Below, one piece after another: positions 1-7,034 of a stretch of 21,951 bases of DNA (positions within the stretch are counted from its first letter, which is position 1; each line of letters begins with the position of its first letter). The stretch is from CAYVQU01 sp964453155 (GTDB taxonomy: Bacteria; Chloroflexota; Anaerolineae; Anaerolineales; UBA11858), in assembly GCA_964453155.1 (NCBI GenBank), contig CAYVQU010000084.1, forward strand, positions 1-21,951, written 5' to 3'. A program made the translations under genes and the position numbers. The notes below the pieces were generated by a model. The model was not told the origin of the DNA. It saw only the letters and a list, made by a program, of their open reading frames with translations, and did no database searches.

Positions 1-127
1 ACAAGAGTCTACACCATGACTGATCATTTGCATCCTAGATGTAGGGTAGAGAAAACCCAATTATAATTAGATCGATTTAGGGCGAGTATCCCCGATCCTA
101 AATTAGAATTTTTTTGGGAGATCAGGC

Positions 128-1642
128 ATGCTAACACAATTCCGCTCACTTTTTCACCAGCGTTGGATGCGAGAGATTTTATGGCAGTTGGCACCCCCGG
201 TGGGTGTTTTCTTGTTGATGGTTTTGTTTTTCCCAGAACGAGAACAGTTTCAATTCTCGGTAGATGAAGGTTTTCATGTCATGTGGGCGATGCTTTTCGA
301 GCAGGGGCACGCCCTTTACAGCGATATTTGGATCGATCAACCCCCATTGTTAACCTATGTTTTAGCCACTGCATTTCGAGTTTTGAGTTATAAAGTTGGG
401 ATCGCGCGCTATATCATTTTGTTGTTTTCAAGCATCCTGATCTGGGCCACGTTTCAATATTTGCAGGCATTGTGGGGCCGGCGAACAGCCGTATGGGGCT
501 TTTTTTTGATCGTCATGCTGCCCAATTATCTTATTTTGAGTATTACTGTCCGCCAGTCGATTCCAAACCTAACATTTGTGATGCTGGCATTGTTTTTTTT
601 GATTAAATGGCACCAAAATGCCAAAACGGGTTGGCTGATTAGTTCCGCCGTGGCATTAGGGGCTTCAATATTAGTCAAGATATACACTGGATTTCTAGCC
701 CCAGTCTTTACACTGGGGATTTGGATCGCGACATTTTCTCATTTATCAGATAAACGCCGCTGGCTGCGGTCACTCTGGCCATCACTCTTGTGGAGTCTTA
801 TTTTCTTAGCAGTTTTGATCTTGGGTGTAATGGTTTTTATTGGGATCGAGAATCTACCAGACCTGGTCTCGGTCCATCTTTCAAAAAACAGCAGCACTGA
901 TAAACTCACAGATTTCACCATCGCGTACCATATGAAGCGGTCGTACACTTTTTTGTTTTTGGCCCTGGTGGGTAGCGCCGCGGCAATTCACAAAAAACAA
1001 TGGCTAGCCCTCTATCCCCTGGCCTGGGCAGCGACCGCGTATGTAATGTTGTCGTTTTATTATCCGGTTTGGTCGCATTACAAACCGCTCATTGATATTC
1101 CCCTGGCTTTATTGGGAGCCTATGCAGTGGATTTTGCATATGATCTGTTTAAAGATGTCATCCAACGCTTCCGGCCCTATTTCAGCGGTTCGCCGCGCCA
1201 ATTGATCCAATTGGTTGCTGTTGTAGCTCTAATTGGAGTATTTTTCCGGCTCCCCAAGGGCCTGGGCATCTTAGAATGCAAGCCAACTCTTAGTGGTTCA
1301 GGTCTGATGCTCACAGATAGCGAACACAAATTCCTAGAATTGATCATTGATAATGCTCCGCAAACTGAGTGGATCATTACAGATATGCCCATGTATGCCT
1401 TCCGAGCCCGACTGCCCGTACCTCCCAACCTGGCGTTGATATCTCAATCTCGAATTGACACCGGTTATATCACCGAACAGGAAATTATTTCCACAATTGA
1501 GCAGTATCAGCCTGAGCAAGTGTTTCTAGGACACTATCCTTTCCCTCAGGTTATTGCCTACCTAGATGAATATTACACCTTACTCCGATCGCAAGATGGA
1601 TTGTATTTGTATTTACGACCGGATCTGAATATTCAGAATTAG
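128..1642 (+). CDS. Polytopic membrane glycosyltransferase, GT39/ArnT-like
   Basis: A 504-residue protein with about ten hydrophobic membrane segments, starting around residues 20-35. The first extracytoplasmic loop carries the layout of lipid-linked-sugar transferases of the PMT/ArnT superfamily: an acidic pair D46-E47 (SVDEGFH), then LYSDIWIDQPP at residues 63-73. Known members move a sugar or aminosugar from a polyprenyl phosphate donor to a lipid or protein outside the membrane; the acceptor here cannot be told. The last ~110 residues form a soluble domain. The ATG follows GGGAG by seven bases. A TATAAT hexamer at 62-67 could be its -10 box, but no good -35 is seen. It ends 26 bases before the convergent hexosaminidase gene. 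Family confidence is high, substrate confidence low. Confidence 0.85.
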   Translation: MLTQFRSLFHQRWMREILWQLAPPVGVFLLMVLFFPEREQFQFSVDEGFHVMWAMLFEQGHALYSDIWIDQPPLLTYVLATAFRVLSYKVGIARYIILLFSSILIWATFQYLQALWGRRTAVWGFFLIVMLPNYLILSITVRQSIPNLTFVMLALFFLIKWHQNAKTGWLISSAVALGASILVKIYTGFLAPVFTLGIWIATFSHLSDKRRWLRSLWPSLLWSLIFLAVLILGVMVFIGIENLPDLVSVHLSKNSSTDKLTDFTIAYHMKRSYTFLFLALVGSAAAIHKKQWLALYPLAWAATAYVMLSFYYPVWSHYKPLIDIPLALLGAYAVDFAYDLFKDVIQRFRPYFSGSPRQLIQLVAVVALIGVFFRLPKGLGILECKPTLSGSGLMLTDSEHKFLELIIDNAPQTEWIITDMPMYAFRARLPVPPNLALISQSRIDTGYITEQEIISTIEQYQPEQVFLGHYPFPQVIAYLDEYYTLLRSQDGLYLYLRPDLNIQN

Positions 1643-1668
1643 CCAACACTAAAAAATAACCTTATATC

Positions 1669-3138
1669 TTATTCCCAGGCAATCATTGGAGACCGATAGA
1701 ATTTGATCCCCAGACCTTTGAAGCGCGGCCCGTGGGTGGCCAGGCGAGATTGATATTCATCCCAGGTCCGTTGGGCAGCCGGGGTCCAGCCGATTTCGGC
1801 GTAGCCGGGGAGCCGCGGGAAAGCCATGTACTGGATATCTGCCAGGGTTTCGAGGGTTTCGGACCATAAGGGCGCTTCGATCCCGACCATATTCTCATCG
1901 GGGAAATCCGGCAATTGGGTGGTGGGGTCCCAGTCGTAGCCGTCTTTAACGTTGATGGTCCCAGCCCAGGTTAGACCCAAGTCGGTTTCCGCGGTGTACT
2001 TCATATCAAGGTAAGCCTTCGCGGCCGGGGACATAATCACCTGCATGCCTGGTTTGATTAAATCCGGACCATCTTCGGGCCGCCAGAGTTGAACAACGGT
2101 GTCGGGGCCGATATCGCTCTTGGCAATTTCGTCCCAGCCAATCATCGTTTTGCCATACTTGGCCACAATCGGCTGAATGCGGGCCATAAACTTGCCGAAA
2201 TCATCGGCAGTGGTCTGGTGGGCTTCGTCACCGCCGATATGAATGTAAGGGCCGGGTGTTAGGGCGGCAACTTCGCGCATAACATCGTCCACAAATTGGT
2301 AAGTGATCTCTTTGTCGATGCATAGGGAGCTGAAGCCAACTTCGATGCCCGTATACAGATCGGGGGCCTGATCATCGCAGTTGAGTTCGGGGTAGGAGGC
2401 CAGGACCGCGTTGGTATGACCGGGCAGATCAAACTCTGGGACGAGGGTGATATATCGGGCCTGGGCATAGGCCACAATCTCGGCGTACTCCGGCTGGGTG
2501 TAGTAGCCCCCTTCACCTCCACCCACCGCGGTGCTGCCGCCGTGCAGAGCCAGGTTCGGCCAAGAATCAATCATCAGCCGCCAGCCCTGATCGTCGCTGA
2601 GATGCAGGTGGAGGAAATTTATTTTGTAATAGGCTAACAAATCGATATAGCGCTTAACGTCTTCAACGCCAAAAAAATGGCGCGCGACATCGAGCATGGT
2701 GCCGCGATAACCAAAGCGGGGGTAATCCCGAATATTCCCACAAGGAATTTCCCAGGGGCCGGGTTGCAGCTCTGGCGACTCGATTTCGGGGGGGAGGCAC
2801 TGCCTCAGGGTTTGGATACCTCGGAATAAACCTGCGGGTTGAGGGGCACTCAGGGTAACGGCATCCCCAATAATTTCCAGGTGGTAGCCTTCAGCACCCA
2901 GGGAGTCATCGGCCACCAGCAGCAAGTGAATGCCGTCTGCGCCCGCGACCCTTTCCACAATTGGAAGATCAAAACCGGTAGCTGGGCGCAGCTTGGCCGC
3001 GAGATAAGCCCCAATCGCTCGGATTTCGGTATTGGCGACCTCGCAAAAAATGCGTGTAGCGGGGATTAGATTGAAACTGCCCGTTTTCGTCTGGGCGGAA
3101 ACTGGTTTGGGGATCAAATTAGTGAGGGTGTTGGGCAT
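1669..3138 (-). CDS. Beta-N-acetylhexosaminidase, glycoside hydrolase family 20
   Basis: A 489-residue enzyme expected to remove terminal GlcNAc or GalNAc residues by substrate-assisted catalysis. An N-terminal GH20b-like domain (about residues 8-130) precedes the TIM barrel (about 140-465). Visible family motifs are RGTMLDVARHFF (145-156), LHLHLSDDQGWR (176-187), VPEFDLPGH (233-241) and HIGGDEAH (300-307) holding the catalytic pair D304-E305; the substrate-stacking tryptophans W335, W425 and W451 are present. There is no signal peptide, so it should act in the cytoplasm on imported oligosaccharides, unlike many secreted GH20 enzymes. GGAG precedes the ATG by six bases. It follows a Gfo/Idh/MocA oxidoreductase on the same strand, 149 bases upstream, consistent with an amino-sugar degradation unit. 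Confidence 0.93.
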   Translation of the reverse strand: MPNTLTNLIPKPVSAQTKTGSFNLIPATRIFCEVANTEIRAIGAYLAAKLRPATGFDLPIVERVAGADGIHLLLVADDSLGAEGYHLEIIGDAVTLSAPQPAGLFRGIQTLRQCLPPEIESPELQPGPWEIPCGNIRDYPRFGYRGTMLDVARHFFGVEDVKRYIDLLAYYKINFLHLHLSDDQGWRLMIDSWPNLALHGGSTAVGGGEGGYYTQPEYAEIVAYAQARYITLVPEFDLPGHTNAVLASYPELNCDDQAPDLYTGIEVGFSSLCIDKEITYQFVDDVMREVAALTPGPYIHIGGDEAHQTTADDFGKFMARIQPIVAKYGKTMIGWDEIAKSDIGPDTVVQLWRPEDGPDLIKPGMQVIMSPAAKAYLDMKYTAETDLGLTWAGTINVKDGYDWDPTTQLPDFPDENMVGIEAPLWSETLETLADIQYMAFPRLPGYAEIGWTPAAQRTWDEYQSRLATHGPRFKGLGIKFYRSPMIAWE

Positions 3139-3148
3139 TTTATCTCCA

Positions 3149-3283
3149 TCATTTTCTTAGATTTTTGATAATTTCAAACGGCCAGCCGACCAGCCCTAAG
3201 ACACCAATGATCAGGAAAGGCAGGCCAAACCAGCCGAAAACGTTGCGGACGCGGAGGGTGGCAACGTAATAAGTTTGGGATGT
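3149..3283 (-). pseudogene. Start-less remnant of a membrane protein C-terminus
   Basis: Between the two minus-strand enzymes, one frame stays open for 44 codons up to a TGA at 3149-3151, just upstream of the hexosaminidase ribosome-binding site. It has no ATG, GTG or TTG in frame. The translation is protein-like: a basic stretch (TLRVRNVFGW), a hydrophobic span (LPFLIIGVLGLVGWPFEII) and a basic end (KNLRK), i.e. one transmembrane helix with a positive tail. In-frame TAA at 3284-3286 closes it upstream. It may be the tail of a deleted gene, or chance. The family cannot be named. Confidence 0.3.
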
Positions 3284-3287
3284 TTAC

Positions 3288-4355
3288 TTACAATTCAACA
3301 GTGCGCCCCGTTTTGATGGATTCATCGGCGGCCAGGACGATGCGCAGGCTGTTGACGGCGTCGTGCCAGTGGGTGGTGAGATCGAGGTCCTCCTGGATGG
3401 TTTTGAGCAGATAAAGCTGCTCCCGCTTACAAAGTTCGTTGTGATCGGGTTCGTCGGAGAGGTCGATGATTTCATCGGGCTGCGTGAAATGGCCTTGCTC
3501 ATCGGTCTCCCGATAGTGGACTTTGAGAGATTCGGTGGCGGTGTGGGCATCAATATCGGCGGATTCTTTCAGTGGGTCGGCCACAATGCTGACGCAGCCC
3601 TGAGGGCCGATCACGTCTTTGACGAAGAAGGCGGTCTCGCTCATCATCGGCCCCCAACCGGCCTCATACCAGCCAACGGAGCCATCATCGAAGGTCACCT
3701 GGAGTTGGCCGTAATTGTACATCTCGGGCACAAGTTCGTCCGTCAGCCGGGCACCAATGGCGGAGACCCGAATTGGATTGGCCCCCGTCATCTGGCACAT
3801 CACATCAACGTAGTGCACGCCGCAATCGACAATGGGGGAGGCGGAGCGCATCAGGTTTTTATGGGTTTCCCAATCGGTGCCGCTGCTCTGCTGGTTGAGA
3901 TTCATCCGCATGACGAGGGGCTTGCCTAACCCCTGCGCGATCTCGGTGAATCTGATCCAAGAGGGGTGATGCCGCAGGATATAACCAACAATGAGTTTTC
4001 GGTCAGCGTCTTTGGCCGCCTGAATGACGCGCTGACAACCCGCCACGGTTGGGGCCACCGGTTTCTCTAGGAAAACATGGGCCCCCGCCGCGCAAGCAGC
4101 CAGGGCGATCTCTTCGTGGGTATCGGGGTAGGTGTTAATACTAACGACATCCGGCTGGGTAACATTGAGGGCCTCAACATAATCGGCAAACAGGGCATAG
4201 CCGCCGCCTAATTTCGCATTGAGCGCCTCTCGGCTAGTCGGACCGCGGCTGACGAGGCCGACAATTTCAAATCCGGGGATGTTGTGATAGGCCAGGGCAT
4301 GGGATGCTCCCATTGTGCCGCAGCCGATGACGAGCGTTTTGAGAGGGGTTGGCAT
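3288..4355 (-). CDS. Gfo/Idh/MocA family NAD(P)-dependent oxidoreductase
   Basis: A 355-residue cytoplasmic dehydrogenase. An N-terminal Rossmann fold opens with VIGCGTMGASHA (residues 9-20) for NAD(P) binding; FLEKPVAPT (95-103) holds the family's EKP signature, and VDCGVHYVDVM (176-186) supplies the D and H of the active-site region. The C-terminal alpha/beta domain binds the substrate, usually a sugar, inositol or amino-sugar derivative. GGAG sits seven bases before the ATG. The GH20 gene downstream on the same strand suggests a role in handling liberated sugars, but that is inference. The 408-base upstream gap holds palindromic repeats. The precise substrate cannot be assigned. Confidence 0.92.
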   Translation of the reverse strand: MPTPLKTLVIGCGTMGASHALAYHNIPGFEIVGLVSRGPTSREALNAKLGGGYALFADYVEALNVTQPDVVSINTYPDTHEEIALAACAAGAHVFLEKPVAPTVAGCQRVIQAAKDADRKLIVGYILRHHPSWIRFTEIAQGLGKPLVMRMNLNQQSSGTDWETHKNLMRSASPIVDCGVHYVDVMCQMTGANPIRVSAIGARLTDELVPEMYNYGQLQVTFDDGSVGWYEAGWGPMMSETAFFVKDVIGPQGCVSIVADPLKESADIDAHTATESLKVHYRETDEQGHFTQPDEIIDLSDEPDHNELCKREQLYLLKTIQEDLDLTTHWHDAVNSLRIVLAADESIKTGRTVEL

Positions 4356-4399
4356 AATTACTCCATTTTAGGGAAGCGCAGATGAACGCGGATGGTAAG

Positions 4400-4557
4400 A
4401 CGGTATTTAAACGTGGGCTGATTATTAACCGCTAATCACGCGAATTTCCACGAATTTTTGGCAGTTTTTGGGGTTTTTTATTGCTCAAAATTGGTGCAGA
4501 TTAGCGAAATTCGCGGTTAATTTTTAATTTTATGAGAACTCCACGTTTTAGTACCGT
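4400..4557. repeat. 158-bp palindromic dispersed repeat, copy 1
   Basis: Near-perfect outer arms ACGGTATTTAAACGTGG (4400-4416) and CCACGTTTTAGTACCGT (4541-4557) pair at 15 of 17 positions. Inside, TTAACCGC (4425-4432) pairs with GCGGTTAA (4513-4520), and the word GCGAATTTC recurs inverted. The part 4425-4557 is related to 11207-11340. It fills most of the 408-base gene-free stretch 4356-4763, 45 bases before the oxidoreductase start. If transcription begins at the TATAAT (minus strand) at 4592-4597, the hairpin would lie in that gene's 5' leader. The stretch 4558-4676 shows only this possible -10 box. It resembles a MITE- or REP-like element; no coding capacity is seen. Confidence 0.7.
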
Positions 4558-4676
4558 TCTATCACCCAGATTTAAGTCTGTAATTATCCTAATTATAAGC
4601 TGAATTAAGGAAGGTGAAGGGGAAGAGTGGAGTCAGATAATACACCCACAGACAAAGATTGAGTATTCAAATATGG

Positions 4677-4746
4677 ACCGCGGAAATCACAAAGGCCGCA
4701 GAGAAATAAGTATCTTTATCTCTGCGGCCTTCGAGCACTCCGCGGT
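4677..4746. repeat. CCGCAGAG-type palindrome, possible terminator
   Basis: ACCGCGGA and TCCGCGGT at the two ends enclose a perfect 13-bp stem AAGGCCGCAGAGA (4692-4704) / TCTCTGCGGCCTT (4719-4731). It sits 17 bases beyond the stop codon of the minus-strand lipoprotein gene and may end its transcription, but there is no clean U-tract. A similar CCGCAGAG palindrome lies at 21819-21886. Confidence 0.6.
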
Positions 4747-4763
4747 TATTTTCTACGGATGAT

Positions 4764-6131
4764 TTATTCTTCAAGCAAGATCAATGTCCCCCCATCTAAT
4801 TGGTAACGCTGCACTACCGGCGTATTCGGGCAGCAGAGGGGATCATCCGGGCCGGCGGCGAGCATATCGACGACGATGAGGTCACCGTCTTCAACAGTCA
4901 GACTGTTGATCTGCACCCGGTCGCCAAGGGTAGTCAGCGCGGTGTTAATCAACTCACCTTCGTGATTTTTGACGACGGCGAGATCATAAAAGGTGCCGGA
5001 ACCACCAGTATCTGTGATTAAAACGACCGCGGCTTCTTCAATCCCGTCACCATCGAGATCACTAAAAACGGCGATATTGGTCAGGCGGACAATGAGGTAA
5101 GCCGCGGAGTTTTCGATTGGTTCGGCATATTCGCCATTGGAAAGCTGCACGGTGCACGGATCAGCATGCTGGCACATGAAAATGGCTGTACCCATCAGCT
5201 CGCGAGTGAACAGGTTGGTCGTAACGTAAGGGTCAACTCGGAATTGAAGCACCATTTCGCCCGCAGCGTTGGTCAGAGTGAGGGCATTGTCGACCAGTTC
5301 GTACCCGGCAACTTCAGCCAGCGCGGCATGGAAGGCAAATTCCAGGTTCATTTGGGGCTCGGGGCACATCATCATCGTGGACCCGGCCGGACCCAGGGTG
5401 ATTTTCCCATCAGCAATTTCGTAGGAAGCAAAGTAGTTGTTGCAAGCCGCTTTGCCAGCCATATTACCAGTCTCCGGGTCAAGCTGCATGGAGATCAGAT
5501 AGGTGGTGAGGAGCGGTTTGAGGGTTTCGTCGCTAAAGGCTGTCAGAATCCAGGGGGTTTTCTCAAGGGTTGGCATGAAAAGGTCTCCTGCCGTTTGATT
5601 GAAAAGGATCTCAACTGAGTCGCTGGCCATCCAACTACCATCTTTGGGGGAAGGGGAGAAAGCGGTGATCGTACCTGCTTCAAGAATTATCCCTTCTAGA
5701 CTCAGCTCCAGGCTCCAGGGACCTTCGCCCCCAGTTCCAGCGTCGGGCGAGTCGATGATGGTCGCTTGCATGATCATGATATCACCGGTTGGATCAGTGA
5801 TCTGCACCACAACGTTACCTTCGAACAAGGCGCCGCCGCGGCCAGAGATCAAAATCGGCTGGGAAGGGTCCAAAACTACACTATTTTGGGGAGTTGATAT
5901 TTCAATGTAAGTTACCGGTTTGGCCTCAGCTTCGGGGGTTGGTTCCAGGGGCGGTGCTACCGTTTCGGTGGGGATCACCTCGGCAGTTGGCATGGCTGGG
6001 GATTCGGTAGGGGTTGATCCCACTGGGACAGCTGTTTCCGTCGGTGAGGGGGTTTCGGGGGTAACGGCGCAGGCCGTAGTTAGCGCACTCAAAATGAGTA
6101 CAGTTAGTAAAAGTTTAGTCATTTTTTTCAT
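4764..6131 (-). CDS. Lipoprotein with Gmad2-like and META/HslJ-like domains
   Basis: Start chosen at 6131, where TTTGGAGA precedes the ATG by eight bases; the longer frame to 6194 has no such site. The 455-residue protein begins MKKMTKLLL and has a signal peptide ending LTTAC, with C21 as the likely lipidated residue. A Thr/Pro/Glu-rich linker (about 24-66) leads to a Gmad2-type Ig-like domain (about 72-178; LFEGNVVVQITDPTG and a KDGSW near its end), then a META/HslJ-type domain (about 185-300; GKAACNNYFASY and TMMMCPEPQMNLEFAF). The C-terminal 150 residues contain FSDLDGDGIEEAAVVL, like a VCBS/FG-GAP calcium-type loop. It is expected on the outer face of the membrane; its function is unknown. 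It is transcribed divergently from the ArsR gene. Confidence 0.85.
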   Translation of the reverse strand: MKKMTKLLLTVLILSALTTACAVTPETPSPTETAVPVGSTPTESPAMPTAEVIPTETVAPPLEPTPEAEAKPVTYIEISTPQNSVVLDPSQPILISGRGGALFEGNVVVQITDPTGDIMIMQATIIDSPDAGTGGEGPWSLELSLEGIILEAGTITAFSPSPKDGSWMASDSVEILFNQTAGDLFMPTLEKTPWILTAFSDETLKPLLTTYLISMQLDPETGNMAGKAACNNYFASYEIADGKITLGPAGSTMMMCPEPQMNLEFAFHAALAEVAGYELVDNALTLTNAAGEMVLQFRVDPYVTTNLFTRELMGTAIFMCQHADPCTVQLSNGEYAEPIENSAAYLIVRLTNIAVFSDLDGDGIEEAAVVLITDTGGSGTFYDLAVVKNHEGELINTALTTLGDRVQINSLTVEDGDLIVVDMLAAGPDDPLCCPNTPVVQRYQLDGGTLILLEE

Positions 6132-6248
6132 GGTTGGTGTCTCCAAATTTTTCATTTTTAGTAAATCCAGGAGTATAACGTCAATGGGTTCCAAAAGGTT
6201 CCCGAATTTTAAATAGTGGGTAGTGAATTATACGCGTGAATGGACAGC

Positions 6249-6277
6249 TTGACATTATTATTTTTGTTCGCTAGAAT
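6249..6277 (+). promoter_or_regulatory. Near-consensus sigma-70-type promoter for the ArsR-MFS operon
   Basis: A perfect TTGACA (-35, 6249-6254) lies 17 bases before TAGAAT (-10, 6272-6277, five of six consensus bases). Transcription should start near 6284, about 40 bases before the ArsR start codon. This is one of the strongest promoter matches in the window. Confidence 0.75.
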
Positions 6278-6285
6278 TGATTTAT

Positions 6286-6307
6286 TCGTTAAAATATATT
6301 TTTACGA
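6286..6307. promoter_or_regulatory. 22-bp palindromic operator candidate for the ArsR repressor
   Basis: Arms TCGT and ACGA flank a perfect palindromic core AAAATATATTTT (6291-6302); only the T/T pair at 6290 and 6303 breaks the symmetry. It begins about nine bases downstream of the -10 box, at or just after the expected transcription start, where a bound dimeric repressor would block initiation. ArsR-family proteins typically bind such AT-rich dyads in their own promoters, so autoregulation is the simplest reading. Confidence 0.6.
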
Positions 6308-6325
6308 CAAAAGGATTTTTTTTCA

Positions 6326-6988
6326 ATGAGTAAATTCAAACCCAGCGCGCTGCATGTGATCAAGGATTTGGAAGCCGCTAAAGCGATCGCTGACCCGCTC
6401 AGGTTACAAATTATCGAAGTTCTGCTGTTAACCCCCTTAACCGTCAAGCAAATTGCCGAGAAACTGGGGCTGGCGCCGAGCAAACTGTATTATCACGTGA
6501 ATACGCTCGAGAAACATGGGATCATTCGAGTGGTGGATACGGTTGTACATGGCAATCTCATCGAAAAGCACTACTGGGTATCGGCCTACAACTATCAGGT
6601 GGATCAGGACATTTACAATTTCAACGTCCAGGATATTGAGGGAAAAGAAAACATTATTTCCATGGCGTTGACCGCGTTGGATACTACCCGGCAAGATTTC
6701 ATTCGTAGTATCGAGGCCCGGGCCTTCAATCTGGAACATGGGGCTGAACCCAATCCCCGTCAAGTGATTAATTCGCGGGAACTAGCTCGCATCCCTGCTG
6801 ACCGTATGGATGAATTCATCACCAAATTGCAAAACCTAATCCACGAATTTGAGGGGTTAGACGATCCTGAGGATGAATCCGGGCATCCGTGGGCGTTAAA
6901 TGTGTTCTTGTACCCCACCTTTTATTATGAAGGCTCCAATGGAGGTCCCTCACACCAGGCGGACCACACCCATCCCCACACCCAATAA
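6326..6988 (+). CDS. ArsR-family winged-helix transcriptional regulator
   Basis: A 220-residue DNA-binding protein. Residues 14-75 form an ArsR-type winged helix: DPLRLQIIEVLL (helix 1-2), LTVKQIAEKLGLAPSKLYYH (recognition region) and a wing near HGIIRVVDT. The remaining ~145 residues are longer than in classic metal sensors and resemble the ligand-binding tails of ArsR/HTH_20 regulators located beside transporters. No CxC metal motif is seen, but the last 15 residues carry four histidines (HQADHTHPH). The ribosome-binding site is AAGGA, about 10 bases upstream. The MFS gene starts 46 bases after its stop, so the two likely form an operon in which this protein represses its exporter. Confidence 0.9.
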   Translation: MSKFKPSALHVIKDLEAAKAIADPLRLQIIEVLLLTPLTVKQIAEKLGLAPSKLYYHVNTLEKHGIIRVVDTVVHGNLIEKHYWVSAYNYQVDQDIYNFNVQDIEGKENIISMALTALDTTRQDFIRSIEARAFNLEHGAEPNPRQVINSRELARIPADRMDEFITKLQNLIHEFEGLDDPEDESGHPWALNVFLYPTFYYEGSNGGPSHQADHTHPHTQ

Positions 6989-7034
6989 AAATATTTCCGT
7001 TCCCTGGAAACTTTAGTTCCTAATCGGAGTGAAT

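Noticed and set aside
3363..3929. A 188-codon plus-strand open frame
   Set aside because: It lies wholly antisense to the Gfo/Idh/MocA gene, whose motifs and ribosome-binding site are clear; no family features are seen.
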